From positions 32,985,001-33,049,000 of the forward strand of contig JARDYH010000003.1 of the NCBI GenBank assembly GCA_029215795.1: DNA of 64,000 bases, read 5' to 3'. The notes beneath the pieces were generated by a model. The model had not been told where the DNA came from and searched no databases. It saw only the letters and a list, made by a program, of their open reading frames with translations. A program made the translations under genes and the position numbers. Shown here in pieces: positions 44,801 through 58,700 of the stretch. The stretch comes from Anniella stebbinsi (Eukaryota; Chordata; Lepidosauria; Squamata; Anniellidae). The first letter of the stretch is position 1. Each line of letters opens with the position of its first letter.

Positions 44801-47800
44801 CAAACTCAGCAAGGATTCACAGCCCCACTAAAATCGGAGCCACCAGCCTCCACTCCAGTGGCCGATGACATGCTTTACCTAGGCCTCATGTTCACAACTC
44901 TGGCAGCTCCCCGGCGTCGCACGGCGCATTGATGCCAGTCCTGATGTAAGGGGCGTGATGGCGCCTTTTCCTGTGGAGTTGCCCGCGCCGCCGCGCATTC
45001 GGCAGCATGGCGGCAGCTGGAGGGGGGACTGGGAGCCTTGGCTCCCATACTCTCAGGTAGGTTTTGTTTTTACAAAATGTGTGTGTGTGTGGGGGGACAG
45101 CAGAGGCACGTAGGTAAAGTTTTTTTTAATTTTTAAACTTAAAATGAGGGGAGGAGGACTGCTGAGGCACGGCGCAGAGGTGGTGCAGCGAGCTTATGGC
45201 TTGCTGGACCACCCCCTTCCCTGCCTAGCCCATGGCGACCAATCAGTGGTCGCCATAGACTGGGTAGGCCTCCCCAGAAGCAGTGGAGAAAAAGCGACAG
45301 ATGGCAAAAGCCATCATTGCTTCGCCGCAAACAAAAAAAGTTGTGCTAAATGGCCTACTTTTTTAGTTCACAGCAAAGCCCCTTTGCCTCTAGATGGCTT
45401 TGGATTGGCGGCTGCGTCATGTAACGCAAGTGGCACCATTCCGAAGCCACCACGACGGATACTGTCCGTTTCAAGGCACCCCCACCCAAGTTTCTCGGCT
45501 CAGTCTGTAATATCTCCAGTTAAAAAGGCTCAGGTAGCAGCTGATGGGGAACCCCTCTCTGCCTGAGATACCGGGGAGGTGCCGCTAGCAGTAGCTGTAA
45601 GAGATACTAGTGGACTAGACAGTGGAGGCTGGTGGCTCTGATTTTGGTGGGGCTGTGAATCCATTCCGGCTTTCCACCAGAACCAACCAGAGCTCTGAAG
45701 GAGCTATCCAAGGTTGTGAGAGTATTTTGGGGCTATGGTTCAGGACTTTAAGAGCTCCTTTGGAGTTCTGGCTGGTTGCCTCTTGCACACATGAATAATA
45801 GTAATGTGTGAGAAAAGGCTCAGATGCCTTTTGTGAGGAAGGGAGGAAAATAAAGGGAAGAATTTGTTAGCAAACTTCTTGGTCTCCTTTAGTAGATGAA
45901 CATATAATGTTCTGTGTGGTTATCTGCCTTCCTCTTCTGCATTCTTTTGAAAGAGGAACTTCACCTTGGTCTGACAGGAAGAAAGGAAAGAGTAGTGGTG
46001 ATGGTGAAGGAGGAGGAAGAGGAGGGACAAAGGTCAACAAGAAATTGAGACATGGTGATAGTCCTCGACCACTGTTCACATGAAAACACTCCAAAACAAA
46101 ACAAATGACCACCAGTAGCATGTCCAGTTTATAAATGTATAGACTAAACACACACACAGGCAAACAGAGAATCTATACATTTATAAACTGAACATAAATA
46201 TAAACAGATGTTACCATGTGAAAGGTTTTAGCATAAAACATTCGCTTCAGTGACTGAAGCTGGTGTTTTATACTGAAACATTTCACATTTAAAATCTGTA
46301 TGTGTGTATAATTTTTATACATAAAAACTGAACATAAATATCAATTGATGTGACAATGTGAAACATTCTGGTATAAAACATTAGCATACCCATTTATAAA
46401 CTGGATGAGCTATTGGTGGCCATTTGTTCTGTTCTGGAGTGCTGCATCGTGTGTATTGCATTGCCTGCATATCGGTTGGTTCACGTGAAAATAGGCACAA
46501 TGACCACTGCCTTTGTGCCCTACCACCCCTGAACACCCATTAGTACTTTTCAAAGAATGGCCAATTGCACTCATTCTCTGCTCCAGTTGTTCCCAAGCTG
46601 GTGCCCTCTAGATGTGTCAGACTGCATCTTCCAGAACCCCCCAAGCTATGCTGACTGGGGCATTCTGGGAGTTGTAGTCCAACACATCTGGATGGCATCA
46701 GCTTGGGGACGGGCAACTCTACACAGTTTCTCTTCCCTCCAGTGTCAAGTGCCTAACTCATCAAAAGTCAATCCCTGGAAGTCTCATTTAGGTATGATAG
46801 CTAGATAATAATACTCATATATCTATTGATATATTTTTGCCCCATGATTTGTCTATCAAATCTCTTTTTAAAACCAACTATGGCTGCCTCTACAAGAGAG
46901 GTTTAAAGCTCTTTCAAGGCGCTTAAAAAAAATTACCTCTACAAGAACGGAGTGCAAATCGGGCGTAGAGGCGCGTTATCTCTCCGATTATGCGCATTAT
47001 CGAATGCGCGTTAAATCGCGAGTTTTATTTTGCTCCGGCCGTTAAAGCGCATTTTGACTATGTGAACAAGCGCTTATGCGCATTAACTACTTGTAAAGCG
47101 CATTTTGGTCATCCGTTAATGCGCTTCGCCGCCTCTCATGCAGAGGTATTAGGTGTAAATGCGCTTCAGCGATTATGCGCATAATCGCCTAACCAGGCGC
47201 AAAAGCGAATCCTTGTAGAGGGGACCTATGCTAGCAGCTCATTTGACCAACCATATGTCTTGCAATGATCACCTGGAAAAAAGATATCAACTGCAAATGA
47301 GTGGCACCTTGCTGTGGTTCTTATATTATTAATAGATCTCCCTTTCTTTTTCTGCTGTTCCCTTAACATAACAAGGCTCAGGGCTGTTAACAACTTGTCA
47401 ATAGTCCAGAAGGGCTGGTGGATGCTTCATTCATGTGAGCTATATGGATGGGAAAATTCTCACTGCATTTGAGTGCTGCTCTGATCCTCTCCCCCCAATC
47501 TCCCAAATCCATCAATTTTGTCTTGCTGTCCAAAATGCAATAAAAACGAAACAGCCTATTTCAACCATGAAACAGAAGAGAAATGGTCTTCCTCATTTCT
47601 TACCAGCCCTAGTCTCAGCTTCTACCCTTGCACAAAAAGATTCTCATGCTAAATTTCTGTGTAATAGGCTGCTATGAAAAGTATAAAGCAGGGTGCCAGT
47701 AAAGTCGCTTTCCAGACCTTGCATCCTTAGTGGATTAGAGGAGCCACATCAAGTATCATGCACCATCCGACCATTATTCTCTGACATTTTAATCACCAAA

Positions 47801-50800
47801 TGTCTTAGACCTGCTCTACTTTTAAGGAAGGCTTGTTAACAACTTTGCTAATTAGTAAATAAAACGAGGTTCTTCTGGTGCTTCTAGGGTCTTTGTCAAC
47901 ATGATGTGCAATTCCCAAAAAGGAGACTCTCAGATACATTGGAGCTGCAGCATGAACCAGACTGATTTCTTTGTGGATCTGGAAAATGTCTTCATTTTCA
48001 AACCAGAGCTGGAACTGGAAGTCCAACTGAATGTCAGCCTCTTCGACAATTGTATGTATTCAAATCTTCCTGAAATGGGAAAGTGTCCCCAATGCATGAT
48101 CCAAAAACCAAGAAAAAAGAGAAAAGTTCCACTCAATCCTGTAAAAAGAGGATTGTGTCATAAATTTTGTCATAAATATTTGTCACTTACAACAATAGTT
48201 TTTTCATGTATCATTGGCACCTTTTAATTCTTTTTTACTGGTTAGTGACCCCTCTTTTTCTACCCCATGCATAATCTCCTTCCCCTAGTCAAGTGCAGAA
48301 ATCCAGTTCTGAAGTGTGTCCTAACTCTTGTGGGGGAATATATAATTTGACATGGTGGCTATGAAATCCTGGACCACACCCAACATCACCTCCATGAAGA
48401 CTGTTAGACAACGGGGTGTACAGTACCCAAACAATATCCCGACCTTATCTCAGTTTTACAATACCAGGAAGAGACACTCAAAACTGGTTGATAGTTGGAC
48501 AGGGTACCTGATGAGGGATATGGAATCCTTATAGAACAGGAGGGACTTCCATCATCCTTCACCATTGGCTGCCCTGGCTAGAGCTAATGGCAGTTGTAGG
48601 CCAAAACATCTGGAGGGCCACAAGTTGCCCACCCCTGTTATAGACCAAGGCTACTTTCTCCCCATCCTACAAGTCAAGCTTGGTGGAGTTCATGATACCC
48701 TGATGGACATGTTTTGGAGAGGTTTACCCCTCCCCTTTCATCCAACCAGGTCTTGGTGATACATATGCTAAGTTGCATGTAAAGATACAAATTTAGAAAG
48801 AATTACTGTAATTTAAATAGAAATACAATACATCTCACCATAGTGGGGAAGACCTATTGACCAGGTAACCTTGTGCCTGCTTAGTCTCAGGGCCTCTGCT
48901 GGCTCTGTCTTCTTATGGTTCTTTATCTTTAAAGTGGACTTAGACCGGCCAGCCCTCCGAATAGAGGATTGTCCTCTATAAAGTAAGACTCATGGCCATG
49001 CTAACCAGATGCCAAGGGTTACTGTATTGTTCATAGTTGTATAGAAAAGGGGTTTGGGGCAAATGCAGCTTAGGAGATATGAAGGTAAGAAAAACTACTC
49101 CTGTTGACATCCACATTTGTATACAACTATCAAAATACAAGAGTCCTGTTGTCTTCAGTTGCTGATTACCCTAGGCAGATCTGGACTTTTCCACATGAAC
49201 AAACATTAACCGGTGTTTTTTCTTTCTTCACACTCTTAGTCCAGCCTCCTCCACCCCAGAAAATAGGTGTCAGTGATACAAAAGATGGCAATTTCCTACT
49301 GGCATGGGAAGCAGGTGATGGAACAAATAGAAACCATTGGCTGGATGGAGCCCTGAACTTTCACATAACCTACAAAAGGGATTGGGAACTCTGGGAGGTA
49401 TCTATGACCATTTTTCCCATCATGGCAGCATTTCTCTTTGTATTTAGGTTATGCATTTCAGTGGAGGCACATGGCTTTGCTTTTGGTGGGGTTCTGAATG
49501 CATTCTGGGTTCTAAATGAGATCTAAATGAGCTATTCAAGGTGCTGAACCTGGTTGTCAGATAGGGTTCAGCATGTTGGATAGCTCCTTTAGAGTTCTGT
49601 CTGGTTTTGACTGAAACCACGAATGGTTTCACAGCCACATCTAAATCGGAGCCACCAGCCTCCACTGATGCAATTAGTAATTACTGACTGGCATATTCTG
49701 CAAAAGCAGTTAAGGCCAGCCAGAGCATTTGCACTAACTTTCAAAATTGAGAAGTTTTGAATGGATACCAGAAGAATAGCCATATTAGCTTGCTGCAGTA
49801 AAATATGGTCTCTAGACCTTTGACACTTTCATGATGCATTTATTTAAGATGTTTTTAATAATGTACTAGTTTTATTAGTTTGTAATGTTTTATCTATTTT
49901 ATGGTCTTTGTATTTATATTTATTGTTGTTCCCGCCTTGATCCAAAGGGAGAGGCAGGTAAGAAATAAATATTTTATTTATTTAATTAATTAATTAATTA
50001 ATTAATTTATGTCCCACCTTTTAGGGTACACATCTTGCCAAGGCATTTTATAAGTAACAGGACTGGCCAGGATCCCTTCCCCCTTGTGGGAAGGTGAGTT
50101 TTGTGTGTACATTTGTATGCACATAGGGACACTCTACAAGCTTGCCAAATGCATGACTGGTATGGCCATTGGGCATGTTGGTGCTGGGTGGGGCTAGCCC
50201 ATGGAGCTCTGCAGCCACCTCACTCATGCTTTAAATGCATGAGTGGTTCATCTCAGCTTGGAACTGGCTGTTGCGAACAGAACTGAGTTAGATTATGGGC
50301 AGTTTATTATTTTTGAGAGAAACCAATTTCCCACAATGCTATGGCAGTTTCCCCTAATTTTCCCTCTGATCAATAGGATTCCTCTGTCTACCAATACCTC
50401 AAAAGTTTGACATGGGAAGACTAAAGCATATTAGGAATGGATGTGGCTCAGTGGTAGAGCACATGCTTTGCATGCAGAAGGTAGGGATGTGGGCAAAATC
50501 AGTTAACGGATTCAAATGCGTTCAGATTTCTATTAATTCACCCTGAAGATCCCATAGCAGGCTGGCCTTTACTGACTCATGTGGATTCTGTGGACTTGCA
50601 GCCCTGTTTTTCACTTTTTTTGGCTGGCGGGAGATTTGTGCTCATTTGTATAAGTGCTAATTCACATTAAAGCAAGTGAACATTGGCACATTTGTGTACA
50701 TGTACAAATGCACAATCATTAATGTGCATTAGTGCTGGCTCACATTAACTAATTAGTGTTAAGGAATTAGTGTTAATGTTAAGGAATTAGTGAATGAAAT

Positions 50801-52686
50801 CCTGGTTTTAAAAAAACCCTGATTCTGTCAATGAGTGGACAACTGATCGAATGATACTTGATAATCCGTGAAACGTCAATGGAATGGATTTAAGAAAATC
50901 TGTGCATCCTTAGCAGAAGGTGACAGGTTCAGTCGCTGGCAACTAATCCTGTCTGAAACCTGGTAGAGCCACTGCCAATCAATGCAGACCAGCCTTCCCC
51001 AACCTGATGCCCTTCAGATGTTTTGCATGGCAATGCCCAGCATTCCTGACCATTGGCCATGCAGGCAGATGCTGGGGAGAGTTGAATTCCAAAACATCTG
51101 GAGGGCAATAGATTGAGGAAGGCTGATGCAGAGCAGTGGAAGCTGGTGGCCCTGATGTCAGGGATGGTGGTAAATCTGCTCCGGGTTTCAGTCAGAACCA
51201 GTCAGAACTCTAAAGGAGTTATCCAAGGAGCAAAGCTTGGATTCACTGCCCCACTGACATCAGAGCCACCAGCCTCCCTTGGTGTAGACAATGCACAAGT
51301 AGATGGACCAATGGTCTGACTCAGTTTCCTATGAAATTACTGCACAACAGACAGAAAAATAAATCATCATCATCTAAGAACAGGGGTTGCTTTTGCTGGC
51401 TATGGAAACGTTACAGTTTGTTTCTGTATTTCCCTTACCATGCCAATCTCCTTCTCTCCCTTGCCAGAAATCTTCCTCTCTCTGGGTCTCAAATACCTCC
51501 AATTGCCTTCTCCAACGTGATAAACTCATTCCTGGGAGCACCTATGTTGCTCGTGTTCGAAGCAAACTGAAGCAAGGCAGTGATCTTGTGGGCCATTACA
51601 GTGACTGGAGCTCTGTGATAACCTGGAAAACATCGGAAGGTAATCCCACAAAGAGCTGGTTGTTCATGTGAATGCTGACAGTGGTGAGGCAAAGCTGGGA
51701 AGAGGGGTGTCAGTTTTGGTTTCTCCCCATTTCTCATGGTAAGTTTGGTTTGTCTTGAACCTCATGTGAACGTCCATACACATGTTGTGAACATTTCTCC
51801 TAATCCATGGATACAAAAACTGCATGCATTAGCAGACATTTACAGAAAAATGCATATGGATTTTCACATGAAATGTTTAAAGAAAGTTCTCAGAATTTGG
51901 AATGAACTGAACTAAAGAGTGGAGAAATTCTGTAAGTTCCAGATGAATTGGATTTCAGGTTGGAAAAATGAGAAACTGAAAGAAACTGAAATTGACAGAC
52001 TCATCCAATCCTACTCATAAACTGCTTCTGTGTCAGCACCATCATGCATCATTTCAAAGAGAAAAAGTCTCCCAGAGAAGTGGAAGAGTGAGGGCTGGCC
52101 AAGATTGTGAGACGGGAAACTGGGTTTGTGTGTAAAACCTTCCATAGAAGAAACTGATGTCACACTTGTTGCACAACATGTGGCAAGTTTTGATAGATAC
52201 ATTTTGTAAACTTCAGGAAGTGGTTAAATATGCTTTGCTGTCCCAGGCCTCCATTTTACCCCTAGTCCTTTTTATTAAAAGGTCAACTTGATGTCAATGT
52301 GATGAAGGTAGCAAAGCGACAGTCAGAGGGAGAAATGTTCTCCTCCCTTTCACAAAAGCCAGATATCAATACTGCATGGAGCAACAGAAGTGGCTTCTTT
52401 GCTCTCTCCTGCTAAGACTCACCAAGAGCGCCTCATGTAGACAGATGGAAGAAGCAGAAATGGTGGCTGTCAAAGAACTTGTAAATGATTGTTGAAAAAT
52501 TAAACTCTTGGCAAATGTTATCTTATTAACCAAATCAATTAACAAAAAACCTTTCAGTTTAACCTGTTGTGCTTAGGGCTTTCCATGTTCATTCAAACTC
52601 CAAAATACCAGGAAATTGCAACTTTAAGGGCCATACCCTTAACAGATGTGTTATTTAGAATATATATATGTGTGTGTGTGTGTCTG

Positions 52687-52721
<35 letters not shown>

Positions 52722-55700
52722 GAATATAAAATTATAAAATCACAGATCAGAGATAACAAGAGGGATTTCTTCCTTTTTGTGCCACTCATGTGAGTGGTGC
52801 ATGAAGATGCCACGGGAAGCCAGTCCCACAAGTGGGAGCTGAGTCCCTTTCTGTGTGCCTCTCTCTGTAGGGAGAAAGGGAAATTATTGTGCTGGATGAT
52901 GTTGTGGGAGGGACTGAAGCTTCAGGATGGGGCCCTGTCTCCTTGATATCATCTGGCTCACTGGTTTGGCCCAGTGAAGGAATCCATACCCCAGATTGAT
53001 ATAGGTTCTCCACACCTGATTTGGTCTGATCCAGCAGGACTCTTCTTACATTGTTCTTACACTACAGTCACCCCATCTTGGCTGGAACATCCTCTAGAAA
53101 TGAAACATCGTTGTGGACATTTTGCTTAAAAATGTTGCATTGTGCTCATGGGACAAAAGCAGGTCATGAGATGGGGAAATGGACGTTTTGTGTTGGCTTA
53201 TGCCAGAGATACATTTTTAAATTGCCAGGCCTCATGATATTTGGAGACAAAGTTATTAAAATGTTACATGGACAATGCCACTGTTCTATATGGGCATCTA
53301 ATAAAACATGAACAAAAACCAATTGATATTAGAGGTGATGGCGTCCTTTACAGGGATGATCTCCATTTCCATCATGAAAAATGGACTGCATTCTGTTAAA
53401 TGCACTGGCAGCTTTTTCTTCAGCTGGTAGCCTGGTATTTAATAGATCTTCTTCTGTATGTCTAGTAGCAGTCACTGCCAAATCTTTCCTTACTCTTCCT
53501 CCTTGTGTTTGCTTCTGTCAAACTTTGCATGACCCGAAACAAGGCTGATTTTTGGTTTCCACCCATTAGATAGTAAAGTTGAAGCTCAGCCCAAGAACCT
53601 ACGCTGTCGATTCAATGGCATTGATCAGCTAAAATGTAGCTGGGAGGTGAGGCAAGAGGTCACCAGCTCTGTCTTGTTCACACTCTTCTACAAAGACAAC
53701 CCAGGATCTGAGTAAGTAGCTTCTTTTGAGCAAGACATCTCCAAATCTGCTCATCTTGTATATTACTTAACTTCTTTCTTTTGTTGTATTTATTATTCCT
53801 CAGAGAGAAGGAATGCTCTCCAGTCCATGTGGAGAACGTGACTCTCACCCCTCATCACATACTGCAAAGCTGTGAGATCAACATCTCCAACCCCAATAGG
53901 CAAAGCCAATACCATGTAACTGTACGGACGAAAGAAGAGGAGAAAGTGATGGAGCCCACGCTGCACAGTAAGTCTCCTTTGTGAATCACAAAGACATATA
54001 TGCTGGCTCTTCTGATTCTTGATTTTGTGGCTTGCCTGGCTGAAAACAGCAGTGCAGAGACACAAAGAAGCTAATGTGAGGATAAGATGGATCAGAGGGC
54101 CATACAGTGGAGGCTGATGGCTCCAATATCAGTGGGGCAATGAATCCACTCTGGGTTTCAGTCAGAACCAATCAGAACTCAAAAGGAGCTATCCAAAGTG
54201 CCAGTCAGTGATCCTGTTCTGGCGACTTAGCGTGTTGTGTGAATCATTCCTAACCATGGTGGCTAAATAACCATGGTTTAAATATATTCACTAACAATTT
54301 GCTGCAAAAGGGTTAGCGGCCTAACCATGGTTTAGCATGTTGTCTGAACAGGCCCAGTGTCAACAATACTGGGCTAGATGGACCAATGGCCAGTATAAGG
54401 CAGTTTCCTATGTTCCTATGCTCTTGACACATCCCTTGTTTTCTAGTCAAGCCAGACCCACCTTACAACCTGTCTCTGAAAGTGTTGAACAATCAGAACT
54501 ACAGATTGCAGTGGGAAGCCAGAGTCATAAACAAGGTTGTAAAGATTCCAAAGAAGTATGAAATCTCATACTGGAAGACTGGAACCCCTGGGGTGGTAAG
54601 TAGCAATTGATTGCTTCATGGCAGGTGAACAAGCCATATAATCTGTTTTCTACCTCATTTTCCCTTTCCCTTTTCTCTTCCCAGGCCCGAAGAGTTGAGG
54701 ATAACAGTGGTGACCAACATTTCACCTTCACCTCACAGTTCCTGGAACCGAGCACACATTACACAGCAAAGGTACGAGCAAAAGTGAACCAATTGGACCG
54801 TGATGGCCAGTGGAGCGAGTGGAGTGAGGAATTTGAGTGGGCAACAGAAAAGGGTGAGTCACAAATAGGAGCACCAGTCCACTTTCAGTCTCTACTAAGT
54901 GTACTACTGCCTTCAGAAGGAGACTCTCTTTCCTCTTATCTAAGCAGGCATTCGGCTGCTCTTTTTAACATTTTGGGTTATTGTGTAGCACGTATTAGTG
55001 ATGTTGGAGAAATCCACAATGGAATCAAATGAATTTGGAATTCTATGACTCTGATCAACAGATTCCTCAGTGGACAGACTTTTCCTGAGTCACATGGCTT
55101 CCACAGACTTGCTGACTGATTTAAAATTTTTTGGGGGGGGAATTTTATGCAAATTTAGCTAATAATAATAATAATAACAATAATAATAATAATAATAATA
55201 ACAGGCTAAAATGTTCATTTCCTCCATAGGGCAAAGGATGAAAATGTGCATTTGGGGGAGGGATTTGCACATCTGCAGAGTTTTGTGCATTGGGGAGATT
55301 TGCGCATTTTCACAAATGCAGATTTGTGTGAATAAAAATGTACGCAAATAGAACTTTATGCAAATTTGAGAAGTTGGGAAAAATCCAATTCTGTCATTAA
55401 ATGGATAATGGAATGAAAGGCACCTGACCATCTTCAAAAGGCAGATGGAATGGATTATACAAAATCTGTACATCCCTAGTAAGTATTCAGTATTATTAGG
55501 CTGGCCCATGATGTTTTGGAGCCTGGGGTGGAGCAGCCGATGATGTAATAGTAAAAGCACAGTCATACCTGCCAAGTTGTTTTGCCACACACCACAAGCA
55601 CTTTGTACCCCTCTTAAGGAGTAAAAATGCAATAATTATATATAAATAAGCAACTATTTGCTGCCCTTTCATGACATCCAAAATATAAATATAAAAACAG

Positions 55701-58700
55701 CTGCATTACTCAACCTAATAATGAGAGTGGCCTTGATAGGACTGATTCAATTTTAAGTTGAATTTTAAAATCTGGGGAGTGGGACATTTTCTCCAAAAAG
55801 GTGGGAATGCCTTTTGCTACAAAGTGGGGGTCCCTCTACCCACCTTTCTTGGCATATTCTATTTAAAAAATACATTTTTTTTCAGATGGGAAATATTGTG
55901 ACAAGCCTCAAAGGTAGTTTGTAAATTAGGGGTGCATAACTACTTTTGCATGGGGGCTGGATGCCTCCCCATCCCTCTGTGGGCCATAGGATGTCATTTG
56001 CTCCTTGACCCAAGCATTGGGTGAATACAGCAGGCTAATGCATATTAGTGCTAATGCAAATTGGCATAAATCCCTCCCTCTCAAAAGGTGAAAAACCTAC
56101 CAAATCTATGGAATCTACACAACTGGGGAAAAGCTGATCTGCTGCAGAATCCACAGGCCGGATTCATCGAAATCCACACTCATTTGAATCCATTGCGGAT
56201 TTCTCCCAACATCGCTAGCTAGCAAACACTTGGGTTCCTGAGCCAATTTCTGATATGTTTACTTACATCTCTGGCAGATGATGCCATCGCTATTGCTGTG
56301 GCCTGCAACGTAGTGCCAGTGGGCACCAATCTGCTCAAGGCATCCCCTTTGGTGTCCATTAGCTCCCTGCCTCTCCTGATTTTTAAAAGGGTTAACTGGG
56401 AGGTTGGCTTGCTGCAAACTGAAATGCTGGCCTCCAGCCGACATGGTGGTATGTTCTGCCTGTGCTGCGTGTGTGTGTATGTGTTGTGTCTGACTTTTTG
56501 TTTTGGTGTGGTGCGGTGCAGTGCATGTTACTATTGACTGCCTTCTGTTAAATAGGTGTTGGAGCACAAAACTGGGGGGGGGGGGTTTAAATGAAAGGAT
56601 TTCTGTTTTGGAGCTCCGCCCCCTCTCTTCCTTGTACTTAAGTTCTGGGGCAAGTTATTTTTCTTTTAGCCAAACCAGTTTGCCTTCTGAGAAATGGGTA
56701 TTTTTATGACCAAACTGGCCACCTTGGTCTTTTGTAATCCAATGAGGGAGCCATTTTGTGAACTGGCAGCCTCCCTCCATGGCAGCCATTTTGTAGGAGC
56801 ATCCATGACATTCTCACAAGTCCAAATGTACCCACCAGCCAAAATGTTCCTGTTTATAAAAAAAGTGTTAGGCCTCTGCTTTCCCATAGGCTTGCTCTGC
56901 TATACTTCTGCAAATAGGGCTTTAAAGCCATACCAGGAGCTAATGAAGTTGTTTCAATATGGGTGAGATGTATTATCATTGCCAGGCTCCCATTAGCAGT
57001 CTAGCTGTAGTATTCTGGATTAGCTGCAATTCAAAGGCACCTCTACTTAGAGTACATTGCAGTAATCCAGCCTAGAAGTCTTTTTGGTATGGTCCGCCAA
57101 TTTTCTTGGGTACCATTCCTTAAAAACATTTGACGCAAAAGCCATGCTGCTTTGATTTTAATTAAAAATTAATTTCAAAGTAAAGCTGTTCCTAACTTTC
57201 CTATGACTTGATGTAAACTGCCCAGAGAGCTTCAGCTACGGGGCAATATAAAAATGAAATAAATAATAAATAATTGATCTTTCATTGTTTTTCTTCCATG
57301 ATCTTCTGTTCTGTTTCAGTTATTCCTTCCTGGAGTATTCTACTGGCAGTAGTGGCTTGTATCATTTTCATGATGGCAGGCATCTGGTATTGCCATAAAT
57401 GTCTTCTCAGGTAAGCCTGGGTTACAAATGGAATGGACATCTGGATATACTGCTCCTCTGTCTTGACTCAAGGCTTAGGTTTGTTAGACACATTACAACA
57501 ATAATCATCATGTGGAAACTGCTTTAAGGGCACAATTCTATGCAGGTTTCGAAACAGAAAGGTCTACAACTCCCTTTTGGAATGCATAGGACTGTAGCCT
57601 CAGTAGTTCAGGATGGTACCATCTATTATAATGGACTGAGGGGGGAACATGTGGCCTTAAGGGCAGTCCTGCTGCCCCAGAAATTGCTGCAAACTGACGG
57701 TGGCCTAAAATAGTCAAAATTAGCTTTAAAACATAGTGTGCCACTGACGCTGCTGCAGTTAGGCAACATGCAGCAGGAGTGTGGCCAAGGGTGTGTGTGT
57801 GACTAGGGGGTTGAAATTGTCCCCTTTCATACCTGCTGAGCTGTTTGTAGCATACAGCAGCTCACTGGGTGGATTGGGTGGCTTTCATCACACTCCTACA
57901 AATGTTCCAGCAGAAATATTTACAGTGGTGAACCACTGAATATGAACAGATCACCATTTCATAGTCACCAAGAGGAGTGGTCTCCACTTGGTGGCTCTGA
58001 CATGAAGAACGTGTCCTTCCTGCTCCTGGAAACATGTCTATAGCACTAGCCTCTGCTAGAAGACAAGGGTCATTATTCTTTATAACTTGTAAAGCACCTA
58101 AGAGTTGCTAAGTGCTATGCACAAATCGAAAGCAGGACTGCCACCAGAGCCAGGCTTATGTGAAGTGGGAGGAAGCTACCGCATGAGGCAGTGGGAAGTG
58201 GAAAAAGCAGCGAATCTGTGCGGCCCCCACCCACACCAGGAGGGTTCACCTGGTCATCCTGGGCACAGCAAGGCAAGGGTTAACAGCCCTTGCCAATGCT
58301 GTTCTTCAGCGCGCCTGTGCCGGGGCGGCCTTACTATTAAGTGGAAGGAAGTGAGCACAGTGCCTCCTGCTCCCAACCCTGCTGGCCAGCCAGCTTACTT
58401 TCCTTAGTGGGAACATGTGCACCCACATCGCTGGCACGCTGCCTGTGTAAGGTCTTTCTGCCTTCAAGGGCTGCACTGGACAGGTGTGCAGGTGCTGGGT
58501 GGATCCTGAAGGCAGAAAGACCTTACAGAGGCAGTGCGATGGCGATGCAGGCGCAAGTGTCCCCGCTAAGGAAAGTAAACTGGTTGGCCAGCAGGGTTGG
58601 GAGCAGGAGGCGCGGCGCAGCGCATGGGCTACCAAATGGCTACTCTTCTTGGGCGTGTGTAGGGGGGGGCAGAGGAGGCTGTGGGGGCATGGCGGGTACC

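Larger units (their letters stand above)
50437..51325 (+). mobile_element. tRNA-Ala-derived SINE broken by three MITEs
   Basis: SINE pieces are 50437-50481 (A box and anticodon-arm region), 50921-50989 (B box and start of body) and 51290-51325 (gatggaccaatggtctgact). Between them lie a family C MITE, a family E MITE and a family F MITE. Piece order and orientation match the intact copy at 32451-32635. Confidence 0.82.

Noticed and set aside
55159..55632. 157-codon open frame on the - strand
   Set aside because: It runs through a (TAA)n tract that gives a poly-Tyr end and covers a MITE.
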